From: Ilex aquifolium
Lineage: Eukaryota; Streptophyta; Magnoliopsida; Aquifoliales; Aquifoliaceae
DNA: 64,000 nucleotides
Assembly: GCA_951799425.1 (NCBI GenBank)
Contig: OX637397.1
Span: forward strand, 1,550,001 to 1,614,000
Reading direction: 5' to 3'
The notes beneath the pieces were generated by a model, which was not told the origin of the DNA, ran no database searches, and worked only from the letters and a program-made list of their open reading frames with translations. The position numbers and the translations under genes were made by a program. This document shows positions 45,719 through 57,979 of this stretch, one piece after another. How positions within the stretch are numbered: position 1 is the first letter of the stretch; the number at the start of each line of letters is the position of its first letter.

Positions 45719-47999
45719 ATGGCCGGGCATGATGATTCTGGAACGTCTGACAAGAAATCAAGTCAAGCTATAAACGATTTACCGACCTTCAATGCTGAGA
45801 ATATGCAAAACAACATGAGAGTTATCTATTACAGGTCTGTTTGAATACCTTATTTTGATGTACTGCCGTTCTGATTGATATGCTTGGTAGATATGTGTTA
45901 TGGGTTCGTTTCGAATTCAAATTTTCTTGAAAAATCAGAAAAGAAGCAGTCATCTGGAGACGTGCCTTTAGTCTTCTCTCAATCTAAGCTGTTAAATTTG
46001 ATATTATGCCCATATTGAGCATGAAACTTGTCTGTGTTAGATTTGCTGTTTGAATAACTACTTAGGTATGGGATAGATAGAAGAGTAAAAACTTTGGAGA
46101 AAGCATGTTGTTTCTCCAACAACTAGAACATTGTTTCCATTCCAAAAACATTGATCATGGTATGCTGATGTTTGAAACTGTGTTATGATTGTGAAACCTT
46201 TAAGGTGAAAATGGTAAAGCTTAGAAGGTGGCCTATGCCAGAGCTTTAGTGTTTATTTTTCTTGTTGCTGGTTCCTGCCCAAAGAATAGAGGGCTCTGAC
46301 ACCATATGGCTTTTATTGAATTTTTTGCTTATGAACATGTGATCTATTCAGTTAAAAAAAAAATGCGACCTATTTGCAAAGGGAAAAAAACAGTCTTTTG
46401 GTAGTTGGGTTTTACAACATTTGTGAATTGTAAAGTTTTGTTTTAAAACCACACATACATGTTTCATTGTTTACGGATCATTTTGTGCTATTATTATACT
46501 ATAATTTTATCTTGTTTGCTATTGTTTTCAAGAACTGTGTTGACGCACAAACATGAAGTTTTCTCGTTCCTGCAGCCGAACATTTATGTCTATTGTTGGA
46601 GGATTCATTGCTGGAATTTTTGGATTTACTGGCTTGATGGGATTTATCTTTTATTTTCTGGTCATGGCAATTACTTCCGTAGGACTAACAGCCAAAGCAG
46701 GGTTTTCCATTCATAAATTCTTCGATAGCTGGAACAGGATTCTGCTTGATGGCTTTTTGGGTGGTCTTATGGTACGATTCTCTATTATCTTGCTTATTTG
46801 TGCTCTTCAAGTTTATTTGTTTGTAGAGCTTTTTGCCTATTGTTTCTTGGGTTCGACCACTGCATGACTAACACTTCCTAGAGCTGTCACAGAAAGCCAA
46901 AATAGAAAAAAAGATGCCATGCGTATTCAAGTTTTTTTTTTCTCTCCGGTTGTCGATTCTTTATCTGGTGTAATCTAGTTATGTTGGCATTACAAAAAAG
47001 TACTGCATGGTTCAGAGTGTTTGTTATGTCCGTAATGTATAAGTGACCATCTTTTCTGGTCTTCTACCATAGGTTCAGAGTCGCAAAAGCTTAATTTTTC
47101 CATACCTAGATGATTTTCCTTTTTTTTTTCTTCTGATTTGTTGTGAAGTGACCCCACCAAAGCACATTTGCATCCCTTCAAAAGTGTTTGTTATGTCCGT
47201 AATGTATAAGGAATTATATCATGCCAATCTTTATTGGAATCCTTTTTTGGTTACTTGGTGGTGATGCCAATCACATAGATATGTTGGTTATGCCGAAGAG
47301 GAACTTTTTGGTAATTATTGGAGTAAGTTTCTCCAAAATCCCAAGTTTCTATAGTGATTGCATTAAAGGAAGATTCATTTGATAGTTACAAATGGGAGTG
47401 ATAATTCCTCTCTTCACGTCATATAAATGTTGTGGTTATATTTCCTATAAATAGACCATGCCAAAGTCGGATTTTGTTCCAAACCAACGCTTTTCTCGAA
47501 ATAGCTTGATGTTTCCATTTTGTGTTTGATTATGTTAATTGACTGACATGACGCATTTTTTGCAGTCCTTCGTGCTGTTCTGGACGTATCCTTTTGCTAT
47601 TTTTCCTTTTTTTAATACGTAGAAACCACATCTAGAAAAATGTAGAGTGCAAAATTGATGAGGTGACCAAGAATTATTCATCTCTCCCCATCTTTGTAGC
47701 ATAGATATCATTTGTCAATGGGCTCCATACTCACACCCATCACAGTGTGTGTGTGTGTGTCCTTGGAGTACATTTTGGTCAAAACAAATATAGAAGTGTA
47801 CTGCTAAAATATGTCAGAACAGAAGTATCTCTTTTTAAAGTAACCAGTTCCTGTGTAGTTCATTGAGGCAAGCTTTATTGAAATGTTTACCAGATATTAC
47901 AATGTTTTTTTTTTCTTTCTCCACATAAATATTCGCGTGTGATTCTGCATTTTCCTTGACATAAGAAGGTTTTCTTATGACATCGTGCATATATTCTGA
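45719..47999 (+). CDS. EMC6: ER membrane protein complex subunit 6 (EMC6), four exons, 120 aa
   Basis: EMC6 is a small core subunit of the ER membrane protein complex, which inserts transmembrane segments of client proteins. Exons 45719-45834, 46576-46771, 47566-47585 and 47969-47999 join in phase. The protein starts MAGHDDSGTSDKKSS, contains FNAENMQNNMRVIYYSRTF (the family signature), then hydrophobic helices GGFIAGIFGFTGLMGFIFYF and LVMAITSVGL, a loop with FFDSWNRILLDGFLGGLM, and ends SFVLFWTFSYDIVHIF. The final exons are just 20 and 31 nt; they were found by matching the expected C terminus (Arabidopsis ends with nearly the same residues). If the 20-nt exon were read through, the frame would stop after 12 more codons and lose YDIVHIF. 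Length agrees with the family. Confidence 0.93.
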
Positions 48000-48235
48000 G
48001 CTGAGCTGAGGGATTGCACCGAATGAAATTGAAGGAGAGTGTGTTGTTGCCGCCATCTGCTGTTATTAACTTATATCCAGTACTGTCGAAATTGGAGACA
48101 TCTTTTTCCATTTTTGGATGATTTCTAGTTTCATCAAATCGTTGAGGTGCTACTTTTGTGATTATTGTGATTATTAAATTTTGTGATTATTGTTTGGCTG
48201 AATAATTTTTATAATAAGTCCCATGGAGAATGTAA

Positions 48236-48540
48236 GAGCAACGCCAAGGGCCTCTCTATTCTCATTCAACTCTATTTTAGAGAATCAACTACCAAAAATG
48301 ACAACTACATTTGGAGAGTTTAACCACTCTCTATTCTATTTTTAATAAATGACAAGGTGATACATATGCATTTTTCATTAAATATTATTAACTATAAGAC
48401 TATTTTTCTTCTATAATAGAGAGTCCGTTGGAATTCTCAAAAATATTTTACTCTATATTTTAATTTTTTATGATAAATATTCTCTATTTAGAAAAAAAAC
48501 TGTTCTTTAAAATAGAGAATACTATTAGAGATATTCAAAG
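48236..48540. mobile_element. Degraded MITE-like AT-rich repeat
   Basis: CTCTATTCTC...CTCTATTTTAGAGAA on the left is mirrored by reversed CTCTATTTTAAAGAA on the right, giving imperfect inverted ends, with AT-rich non-coding interior. No clear target duplication. Confidence 0.4.
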
Positions 48541-49329
48541 GGCTTGGATGTGTAAGGAGAACGTTTATGCAAGAGGTTGCCAGCTGCCCTGGTCAATTCC
48601 AGACTCGCGAAGAATTAGGTGGGTTTATGCCAATTTTTTTAGTTTGTTTTTGAAATAAAATGATAGAGATGAAGGTAATTTTGTAATTTTGATTTAATTT
48701 AATTTAACTTTAGGGGGTAAATTGTTTAAATTGAAATTAGAGGGAATTCTAAATTAAAAAAAAATAAAAATGTACATTTATTATTTATATTCATGACGTG
48801 ACATGTAAAATTGACATAATTACATCCACTTCGTCCTTGTTTTTTAAGATATTCATTTGAGGGATTTGTTTTAAATTTTGGTATTATATTGAAATTTATT
48901 ATATTTATGAGCATTTTTATTATATTTGTAGGTATTTTTACTGTTGTTTTGATACTTAAAAAAATGATAATAATAGTTATCATAACAGTAATAAAAAGAC
49001 TCATAAATGTGGTAAAAATACCTACAAATGTAATAATTTTTTTTGTACCTATGAAAAGTAGTAAAAATATTTATCATAAATAGGATAAAAATACTCATAA
49101 CAGTGATAAAAAATTCACAAAAAATAGTAAATTTTTTAGTTATAAAATAACTCATAAAAATCATAAAAATAACTTTTAAAATAATAAATTTTAGAGGTAT
49201 AATATGTAACTTTTTTTAGAGGTACCGCCTCATTTGAGAATGAATATATATATATACATGAGGGTTTGACGCGCACCTGGCCTGCCTTTACTTATGCTAT
49301 GTAGTGTGCTAATTTGTCTTTTCGTTCGG

Positions 49330-49330
<1 letters not shown>
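48541..49330. other. AT-rich intergenic sequence with imperfect inverted motifs
   Basis: The part from 48890 to 49180 repeats AATACCTACAAATGTAATAAT- and CTCATAAAT-type motifs in both orientations and yields long frames on both strands that consist mainly of Ile, Tyr and Asn. I treat these as low-complexity artefacts. Confidence 0.5.

Positions 49331-49334
<4 letters not shown>

Positions 49335-49373
<39 letters not shown>
49335..49373. repeat. (GA)n microsatellite
   Basis: About 19 GA units. Glu-Arg runs in frames crossing it are not genes. Confidence 0.95.
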
Positions 49374-49377
<4 letters not shown>

Positions 49378-50765
49378 TGGGGTTCAAGCCAAGCCAAAAT
49401 AGATAGGATTGCCAGCTCAGCCTGCCCAGTTTGGCAACAAGTAGACAAGCTAGTGAAGGCCCACTTTGAATATATCCTCACAATTCTTGATGACGAAGGC
49501 CCACTTTTGTCTTCCATGTGCTTTGCTTTGTTTTGTTTGTCCTCCTCACTTGCTCTGATGCTTCCGTTGACACCTGTCAAAGAAATAATCACATTAGTGA
49601 AGTAGATGTTAGTTGACGAATGAAAGAGGAGAGGATAATTAAATTCAAATAAACAAAAAAATAAAGCATGAATTATATTAAATACAACTCGTAATGATAT
49701 ATCAGTGTTCAGTGTGTGTACATTAACTACTGACCGCAGCAAGTAAATTTTTTTAATGGCACTTCAATCTTCTCCCTAATTACGCTACAGAGCAGATTGT
49801 CAAACGTCGGTCAAAAAGGACCGTTCAACATGTGCGGTGTGGCCCATAAAATTAACAGTATTCCCGTTGGCAAGGCCACGTTTGTGGTAGGAATATTATT
49901 ACAACATCTGAGATAATTTTTACCCAAACTATCATTTTCTCTCGGGGATCTATTTTCATTTATTATTAATAGATCTTATCTTACCTATGAAATGGCACTA
50001 TTATTACTATACAACAAAAATTGAAGTGGGATTACCGATTTTGCCACCTCGTGCCTTCCGAGGAACGTTGATTTACCACAAACTAGGCCCAAATAACCCT
50101 TGAAACGGATCATACATACCAATTGGCTGTCAAAAGAGGGTCCAACTCTCTTAATCCAAGACCCACCCATCCACGTTACCCATCTTGAACCATTTTCATT
50201 GCATCGCCAAGACGATCATATAACCGTCCAGACAATCTAGAAATAGCCGACCAATTATCACCCATGGAATGGAAGAGAGGGAACTCTAATTCTGTAACTC
50301 GATCGTCCTCTAACCTAAAGCATTTCAAATCTTACCAGACTACTTTACGAGTAGCAATAACGGATACTGATTTTGCTAAAGAGCTCACCTATATAAAAAA
50401 CCATGAAAAGATCCAAAAAGCACCCAACCAACAGATATACAACACTAAACTTCAACTAGTAAAACTGGAATTACCCCCAACACAAGAAGTATTCAGAGTT
50501 ATGTAACTTTAAACCTTACACAAAAGCCTAAACCAGAAAGCTTTCAAAAGGTCCTAGACGAACGCATATGACAATGCATTGGAAAGGTAAAATCAAACCC
50601 TAATAATACTGCAACATGATCATACAACAAGAAACAACACAAAACATTGAGCTTCCTCCTATCTTTCTTTCTACAAAGAGGTTGATGGATCTAGAAAAGA
50701 AAGGGAAAGAGAGATTGACCTATGCGTCAATGGTGTCAGTCTTCAAACCCAAGAAAGGCCCAGTC
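49374..50765. other. Intergenic; 3' side of the acidic protein gene
   Basis: No family motif in the frames present. The last few hundred bases probably include the 3' untranslated region of the minus-strand gene that ends at 50766. Confidence 0.45.
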
Positions 50766-53143
50766 CTATCGCTTGGATGGTGGTCTCTCATCATCCTCTC
50801 CACCATCATCGTCATCGGAGTCATTGTCTGGCCTCTTCCTCTTTGGCAGAGCCTCGACTTTGCCACCAGCATCAGCATCCTCATCCTCTTCATCAGGATC
50901 GTCTTCACCACCATCCTCCTCTGGTTCAAAATCACTCGCATCTTCCTCGTCTTCAGCACGAGCCACTGGTCGAACAAGGTACTCGGTTCCAACATCCTCC
51001 TATGCAGTTATTTGCAGTGAGATGTCAGCAGAAAGTGTAGATATGAAGAAGTTAAGAGCAAAGCAATTCACAAACAATAGGAACACAGAGGCTTTGTGGG
51101 TAATAAAAGTCAGCCAAATAGTAGATTGATGACAACAACATTCTGTGTTTACCAATGACCTTGGCTACCAAAATCCACATTTATGTTTCAAATGACCTTA
51201 AAAATAAAAAAGAGATGCCAATGACTAAAAACTAAAGCTTAGACTAACACTACTGAAATTTCATGCATATAATCAAAGATCAACAAAACATCTAAAATAC
51301 TTACCGAAAAAAAAAAACCATCTAAAATCACCTGCAAAAATCAGCCAAGCAGGAAAAAAATCCTGGCCACTTCAACAGGAACAAATGTACTACACAAACA
51401 TGCGTATATTTCAAGACAAAAAAGAAGGAAATACAAACATGTAGGAGATAAGACTTCCATTTGGACAATATGAAAAAATCAAAATTAAGGTGTATCAAAA
51501 GAAAACAAACTGTATAAACACAAATCTCACCACACACATTACATGTATGTGAGATGCTAATAAAAGTCACCAGATCTATAAAACACTAATGGAGAGTAAA
51601 AACTACAGTAAGTTAATCTCACACATGTTAAGAGAAACTAAGACCTCTAGATGATATTATATACAATTTTCATAAAAGTTGAAGACAAATCACAAAAACA
51701 AAGGGAAACCGATCCCATAAGAAATCCTGAAACTGGAATTTTTGCAAGGAAGAATGATGGAAAGGATCGGTAGACTAGATAAGTAGTTCGGACCCTGGAG
51801 CAAAGGTTTTTGTGGGGGATAGAAAGTTAAGAACAAAGCAATATGAAGCAGCTGGACATTTCTCTATTGTCTATAACCTATATTTCTGACATCTCAATGC
51901 ATATTCTGTATCGGACCGGCTATACCAAGTATGTCCCATGGTGGAAAACAGCCCTCAACCTGAAACCTACGTCTGCCATGGGAAAAATATTGCAATGAAC
52001 AGAGTTCATGACCAAATTAACCTGAAAGCAGATGTGTGTCAAGATTATAGACATGTCCAAGGGACAGATACACAAATTTTAATCTTAGAAAGGGTGTGAC
52101 AAATAGCAGTAAGAAAATACTACATCCATGAATCCTCTAGAGCCCTACGCCATTATAGCTGTCAATTGTAGTGCACGCGTACTATTGGTGATTATGAAGA
52201 CTCTTATAATCAAATAAGAGAATAAGAGAGATGAGCCAACAGGAAATTTCATTGGAAACTATCACCTAGAAAATTTTCTGTTTTTTAACATATAACTGCA
52301 ACAATTGGGAACTTAAAGTTTAGATCACCAGATCTGACCGTGTCAGCACACATTCTATCAATAATTTACAGATCACAACACTAAGAAGCAAGCAAAAAAA
52401 TTACTTAGCTCTGAAGATTGAAGATTTTATCAGATTTCTACAATCAGCTCAAAGAAAAATATTCAGAACTGTCAGATCTTAACAATTTAACTACATATTT
52501 CACCAAATAGTACAAGATGTCACATTAAACACTACAGATATATTAAACTGCAAGGCTTGAATATTTTGTAGAAGTTCATCAATCAGCTTCAAGAGGAAAA
52601 AAAAAAAACTCTCTCCGAAATAACGTTTCCTTCAAAGCAAACAGAGAAAATAGAAACAACTTAATATAAAATCACCACACAGATCTGAACAATTAGTTTC
52701 AAGCAAAGCACATCGAATTTACCAGACATAGAAGTAAAAAATTGAAAAAAATTAATGACATATTAGAGAATAGACTGAATAATTTTCAAAAGTATCACCT
52801 CTCCTTCACCTTCTTCATCGGCATCGTCGTCGTCGTCGTCGTCATCATCATCATCACTATCGCCTTCACCATCCTCATCTTCGTCATCGTCGTTCTCATC
52901 ATCCTCATCATCATCGTCTACTGACTGAATCGGTGGACCACCAGAGCTATGCAAAACCTCCCTCTCATCATCCAAATCATCCTCCTCGTCCTCATCACCG
53001 TCATCGTCATCATCATCCTCTCCATCCTGTTCCTCTTCACCGTCGATCTCCTCGATATCATCCTCACCGTCAACCTTGTCTTTATTCAAAAATTTGATTT
53101 CGCTCTTTTCTTCGAAATCTCTCTCTTCCTCTATGATTGCCAT
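50766..53143 (-). CDS. Highly acidic nuclear-type protein, two exons, 192 aa
   Basis: Exons 53143-52799 and 50999-50766 join in phase around a 1.8-kb intron (GAG-GTGATA; CATAG-GAGGAT). The N-terminal 35 residues start MAIIEEERDFEEKSEI. Residues 35-115 are almost only Asp, Glu and Gly, interrupted by HSSGGPPIQS. Exon 2 gives the better conserved part, EYLVRPVARAED, SDFEPEEDGG and a C terminus KRKRPDNDSDDDD...PPSKR with nuclear-localisation-like basic clusters. Plant relatives are usually labelled by composition only (prostatic spermine-binding-like or VHS3-like) and have no assigned function; histone or nucleic-acid chaperone activity is a guess from charge. The only ATG in this frame is 53143, in good context. 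Long frames on the opposite strand are mirror images of its GAT/GAA codons. Confidence 0.82.
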
Positions 53144-53523
53144 TTTCTCGAGAATATTCAATATCAAAACCAGAAAATTTCACCGAAAAAAATAATTTCT
53201 AAATTAAATTCCTGGAAATTCTTGGGGAAAAACAGGGGAAGAGAGAGAAAGGGAGAGAGAATAGAGAAGCTTCTTCGTTCAGTCCAGTAGCTCTGTGGAA
53301 CTTTGATCTCGACCGTTGAATTACGAACTGACGCGGATCTCTGACGTGGTATGAGATCGGACGGTTGTGTTACAGCAAACTCGTATTTCTTTGTGCTAGT
53401 AGGGGTTTTCGGCGCACAATGCCTTTTTTCTTGTTGAGTTGATGGTCACGTGACACGCGTGTGAGGGTATTCGGTGTCAACGTCATATACAATTCCGGGC
53501 CTGGCCACTTTAAAACTTCATTT

Positions 53524-53557
53524 TGGGCTGGGCTCCTCCATCTGAAATGAGGGCCCA
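53524..53557 (-). promoter_or_regulatory. Site II motifs upstream of the acidic protein gene
   Basis: TGGGCTGGGCT (53524-53534) and GGGCCCA (53551-53557) lie about 390 bp upstream of the ATG. Such motifs mark many broadly expressed plant genes. Confidence 0.4.
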
Positions 53558-53559
53558 AT

Positions 53560-54210
53560 GGATCAAAGCTTTTTATTTTTATTTTTTGTTTCAGGAAATT
53601 ATAAATTGAATAAGATGCATATGTAAAAACTGAAAATTAAGATGATGTGGGATCTAGATTTTCTTCAATACACAATCTCAGATTGATGATTTGTTTTGAG
53701 GAAGTGGTGATAGTAGAGAGGATAGTGGTAGTGGTCGAGGTGGAGGTGGAGGTGAGAGTGGTGATGGTAATAGCATCAACGGTGGCAGTAGGAATGGCAG
53801 TGAATTAGGGGGGCGGGGCAAGTGGTTACCACCTTTGTACCCACTTCAAAAATGTCCGTCAATCTCTTGTCCGTCCTTGTTAATGGGTGAAGTTTTAATC
53901 TCCATCCTCACTTTGGATAAATTCTAATCTCCGTTCTGCCATGTGTCACCACCCATTACAATAATTTCTGTAAATTTAAGAAAAAAATTGAAAAAAAAAA
54001 CCCATAACAATTAACAAGCAGAATTGGCTAGGAACAGGTACAAGCAGAATGCATAACATAATCTAATCAACATCTCATTGCCAAAGTCAATAGATAGGCT
54101 TGGGGTCCCACTCCCCACCGAACAGGATACATTGATCAACCTCAACTACCAACCTAACTTTCAAAGGTTGCCAAACACAACCAAGCGTCTAGAATTAGGG
54201 CAGAAGATAT
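53560..54210. other. Intergenic with GGT/GGTGGA-rich patch
   Basis: The part from 53704 to 53800 is rich in GTGGTGATAG/GGTGGAGGTGG units on the plus strand. It would encode Gly/Ser-rich peptide but no bounded frame is convincing. Confidence 0.4.
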
Positions 54211-54780
54211 ATATATATACTAGTAATTACCCGTGCCTGAAGGCACTATATTACTTGTAAAAAATTACAAATATTTGTTCATAAATAAAGACAATGTCAA
54301 ATATAATTTAAACAATACAACGATCAAATTGATATTGTTCAATTTATATGAAAAACATATATAATTAAACTTTTATATAACGAAAGTCACGGTACAACTA
54401 CTGCAACATATTAATTCAAAAATCTGAGAAAATATAATTATTATTGATAATACATCTATGATTTTAACATTTTTAATAAACTTTATCTTAAATTTGAAAA
54501 AATTATAACTATTTGTGTTTCTGCAGGTTTTTACCTAATGTTTATAACATTATCTCTGCACTATTTTTTCAATGTGAGTTTGTGTAACTTTTGTGAGGAA
54601 AATATTCATAAGTTTCACGTGAATTTTAGTAAATGTAAAAAATTTTGTTAAGAAATTAAAATCAATTTCTATTTCAGTTCAACTTAAATATTTGTAAAAT
54701 TCAATCGAATTTAAGTTTAAGTAAGAATTTGTACTTTATACTTGACAGTCAAATTTAGCGCAATTCGAGTTTTAATCATA

Positions 54781-55700
54781 ATTACGTCAAATCGAGAATT
54801 GAATTTAAGTTTGACTCAATTAACACTTCTATCTTAAACATACAAACTAATTCTTATTTATTCTCGTTCATAATGACACCATAATTTTTTTTTAATTTAA
54901 TTATTCATTATTATTTTTACAATCAATTTCAATTTTGACTTCAACTTTGAATATTCGTAAAATTCAAGCAAAATTAATTTTAAACAAAAATATATACTTT
55001 ATACTTGACAATCAAATTCAACTCAATTCGAATCATAATCATAATTACTTTGAACCGATAATCGAGTAAAATGAAAGGATTCTAGTAATTTTTGCGCGGG
55101 AAAAAAAATTTGGAAGAGTAGTTTTGATCAATAATATTAAAACAATTTGACCCACAAAAACTCAAGACAAACAATGATAACTCCCTTAATATATAGATAT
55201 ATCACAAATTATATACATTATTCGCTTATTATAGCATAATTACGTCAAATCGAGAATTAAATTTAAGTTCGACTCAATTAACATTTCTATCTTAAACCTA
55301 TAAACTAATTCTTATTTATTCTCGTTCACAGTGACACCATAATTTTTTTTTAATTTAATTATTCTTTATTATTTTTACAATCAATTTCAATTTGACTTCA
55401 ATTTTGAATACTCGTAAAATTCAAGCAAAGTTAAGTTTAAACAAAAATATATATTTTATACTCGACAATCAAATTCATCTCAATTCGAATCTTAATCATA
55501 ATCACTTCGAATCGATAATCTAGTAAAATGAAAAAATTCTTGTAATTTTTGGGCGGGAAAAAAATTTGGAGGAGTAGTTTTGATCATTTGATCAATAATC
55601 TTAAAACAATCTGACCCACAAAAAATTCAAGACAAACAATGGTAGCTCCCTTAATATATAGATATATCACAAATTTTATATATATATTATTCGCTTATTA
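54781..55700. repeat. 458-bp tandem duplication
   Basis: The unit beginning ATTACGTCAAATCGAGAATT at 54781 recurs from 55239, and similarity continues to TATTCGCTTATTATA near 55700, including ATTCTCGTTCA(T/C)A(A/G)TGACACC and the CAAGACAAACAATG end. Divergence is modest. Confidence 0.85.
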
Positions 55701-56147
55701 TACCATTTGAATATTTTAGTATTTTTATTTCAATACAAAATATGACAAATATTATAGTCATTCAACTTGTTTTGATGCAAAAAATATGTATTTAAGGTCC
55801 ATTTGTTTATTTAAAAATTTTAAAAATAATCTGTAATTATATAGAGTCATAATTAACGACCTAATTAACGTGTAGTATGAGATAGAAAAAGAGAGGCTTA
55901 TAAGAGATATCGAAGTCTTAGAATTGTGGAAGGAATAAAAGTCTTGTTCAAAAATTGGGAGAGAGAATTTCGCATTAGGACCGTCAGATCAATAATCGTC
56001 AAACGATCTGAGCCACAATGTAAGTGAGAAGTGATGGAATTGGAGGGGGAGAATTCAATGTGAATGGTTTTAAGAGGGATAATGGTGGCTGCTGGATAAG
56101 TCTAGTTAAGACTGTCGGATGAGCTTATTGAAGTCTATGATGTTTTA

Positions 56148-56640
56148 TAGGGGTGTCAATCGTATCGGATTAGCCGGTTACGTGTCGGGTTAAATGGGTA
56201 ACGGGTGAAAAATATATAAACTCATACATGATACGTTTAATAAACAGGTAAAAAATTTTAACACAAACACGAACCATTTAATAAACAGGCAATACGACAC
56301 GATTCGTTTAACCCATTTAAAAAAAATATTATTTTAATAAATTTTTACACTTCATTTATTTGCTTCCAACTGTACTTTCCTCAATTGAAGGAATTCCAGC
56401 CAACAGCTCACGTGAAAATCACACCACAAATGTTAGTTAAAATGAGAAGTCCACTACCTTTTTTTATAGGCAACTGAAGTCTCCCCTCTTCATTCATTGT
56501 CGATGTGGGATTCAAAGAAAATGGCCAAAAGGCAATTCAATGCCTCAAGGCTCAAAACTTCACTTTCCTACTACTGATATCTTTACTTTTTTTTTTTGAA
56601 ATGTTTTCTTTATTTTTTTTTCTTTACTCATTCATTATTT

Positions 56641-56672
<32 letters not shown>

Positions 56673-56740
56673 TTATATTAAATTTATTTAAACAGGTAAA
56701 CGGGTTGACAGGTCTCACCCGAACACGACCCGTTTATTAA
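56148..56740 (-). mobile_element. Second CGTGTCG-type hAT-like copy, inverted and interrupted
   Basis: TAGGGGTGTCAATCGTATCGG opens it (core GGGGTGTCAATCG), followed by motifs matching the reverse of 32970-33560 such as TTTAATAAACAGG. The end AAACAGGTAAACGGGTTGAC and GTCTCACCCGAACACGACCC reappears only at 56689-56740. The roughly 330 bp between (from about 56350) are unrelated, so another sequence was inserted. Confidence 0.65.
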
Positions 56741-56861
56741 TATAGATATATAGATAGATAGATAGATAAATAGGGCAGCATATGTTAATGAACTTATATT
56801 TTTTTAGAGATAATCCTTATTATTAGAGTTTTAATAGATTTAACATATATTTTGTTTTTAT

Positions 56862-56900
<39 letters not shown>

Positions 56901-57130
56901 ATATAACCATCAAAGTCAATCTCTCCCATGAGAATGAAGAGAGATAAAAAAGAATGTGGTAGAGTCCTGTAAGAATGTAGATATTTATCCAATGGTTTGA
57001 ATGAGGATGAGGAGAGATAAAATGAATGTAGTAGAGTCCTGTAGAAATGTAGATTAATTAGGATCGTTGGATCAAAAACCTGAAAATGATCTGAGCCGCG
57101 AAAAGCTCAAGACAAACAAATCTAGCTACT

Positions 57131-57979
57131 TTATTATATAGATATAATGGGATTTACAGGACAGAGGTAGCGGTAAGTGTCAGTTTATCTCTGTACAAAT
57201 TTATATGGATATTTCGTATCCATTCACCATCCAATACGTATAATTTATCTTCAATTCAAATAGGATGAATTTGGACTAATTCTTGTTTTTCTTTGATCCA
57301 CTATCATCCCTAGATGGTGATCACTTTTTTTTTGGTATCAGTTGATTTGAAGTTATTATTCAATGATTTTATAGTATATAATATCATCTCATATTTGGTA
57401 TATACAACACAATTAAAAATATGTGTGTTTGTGTCTGTATACGTGCAGGGTTAGAAGTTGGAACGGATAGGAACTGGGCCTCGTTTGCAGCCGTTCAAAG
57501 TTCAAATCCGTGTCGTGGGAAATAATACTGCCACATCAGCCAAGAATAATCCAGAAAATCTTCAGAGAAAGTGATAGCCCGAGGCATATCGTATAGTTCA
57601 AAAACTTAACCACTAAGGCAGATCAAATATTACTCTTATAAACAGAAAATACTTCGGATCTCAAATTTGCGATTGGATCCTCAATGGGTGTCGAGATTTT
57701 TAAATTAATTGAAATGCGCATAAAATAATTTAAATACCCTTCTAATACAAGGAAAAAAAAAATAGAAAAGAAAGATGGTTAAATCGGTCCTTATTGAAAC
57801 ACGTTTATATTTATCTTATTTCATGAGACCGACAAAGCATACCAAATAAATCCTGCCAATAATTGCTCAAGTCCTCCATCCACTTTAATAATCTGAGTTC
57901 TCAGTATATCAACAAATTTGTATAATATTTATATTCCCATAAAGATAAGAAGAGAAAACAACGTTTATAGGCAAGAGAG
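57131..57979. other. Intergenic, no gene recognised
   Basis: On the minus strand TGCCTTAGTGGTTAAGTT (about 57610-57627) resembles a pol III box A, and a box-B-like GGATTTGAACTTTGAAC lies near 57493-57510, but the spacing exceeds 100 bp and no tRNA fold is apparent. Confidence 0.35.

Larger units (their letters stand above)
54211..57130. repeat. Cluster of AT-rich repeats with shared TATATAGATATA ends
   Basis: The cluster opens with TATATACTAGTAATTACCCGTGCC, a motif seen at the start of many plant Helitron-like repeats (here given over 20 consecutive positions: ACTAGTAATTACCCGTGC is the core). Three segments end alike: CAAGACAAACAATG(A/G)TAACTCCC/AGCTCCCTTAATATATAGATATA near 55155-55200 and 55625-55672, and CAAGACAAACAAATCTAGCT...TATATAGATATA near 57108-57137. 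Preceding each is GATCTGAGCC/TTTGACCCAC-type sequence. I infer nested copies of one family. No gene is present. Confidence 0.6.

Noticed and set aside
48726..49164. Ile/Tyr/Asn-rich frames on both strands
   Set aside because: AT-rich low-complexity sequence with internal inverted motifs; no start context or homology.
49294..49605. 103-codon plus-strand frame and the 170-codon minus-strand frame over it
   Set aside because: Both run through the (GA)n repeat and give Glu-Arg or Ser-Leu runs; the remainder has no family resemblance.
50722..51129. 135-codon Ser-rich and 134-codon plus-strand frames
   Set aside because: Opposite-strand shadows of the Asp/Glu codons of exon 2 of the acidic protein, which has conserved motifs and a proper splice site.
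52949..53290. 113-codon Ile/Val/Leu-rich plus-strand frame suggesting a membrane protein
   Set aside because: It is the complement of GAT/GAC/GAA-rich exon 1 of the acidic protein; hydrophobicity is an artefact.
57490..57630. Possible tRNA or SINE on the minus strand (box A-like TGCCTTAGTGGTTAAGTT)
   Set aside because: The box-B-like sequence is over 100 bp away and no cloverleaf can be drawn; without an A-tail a SINE is not supported.
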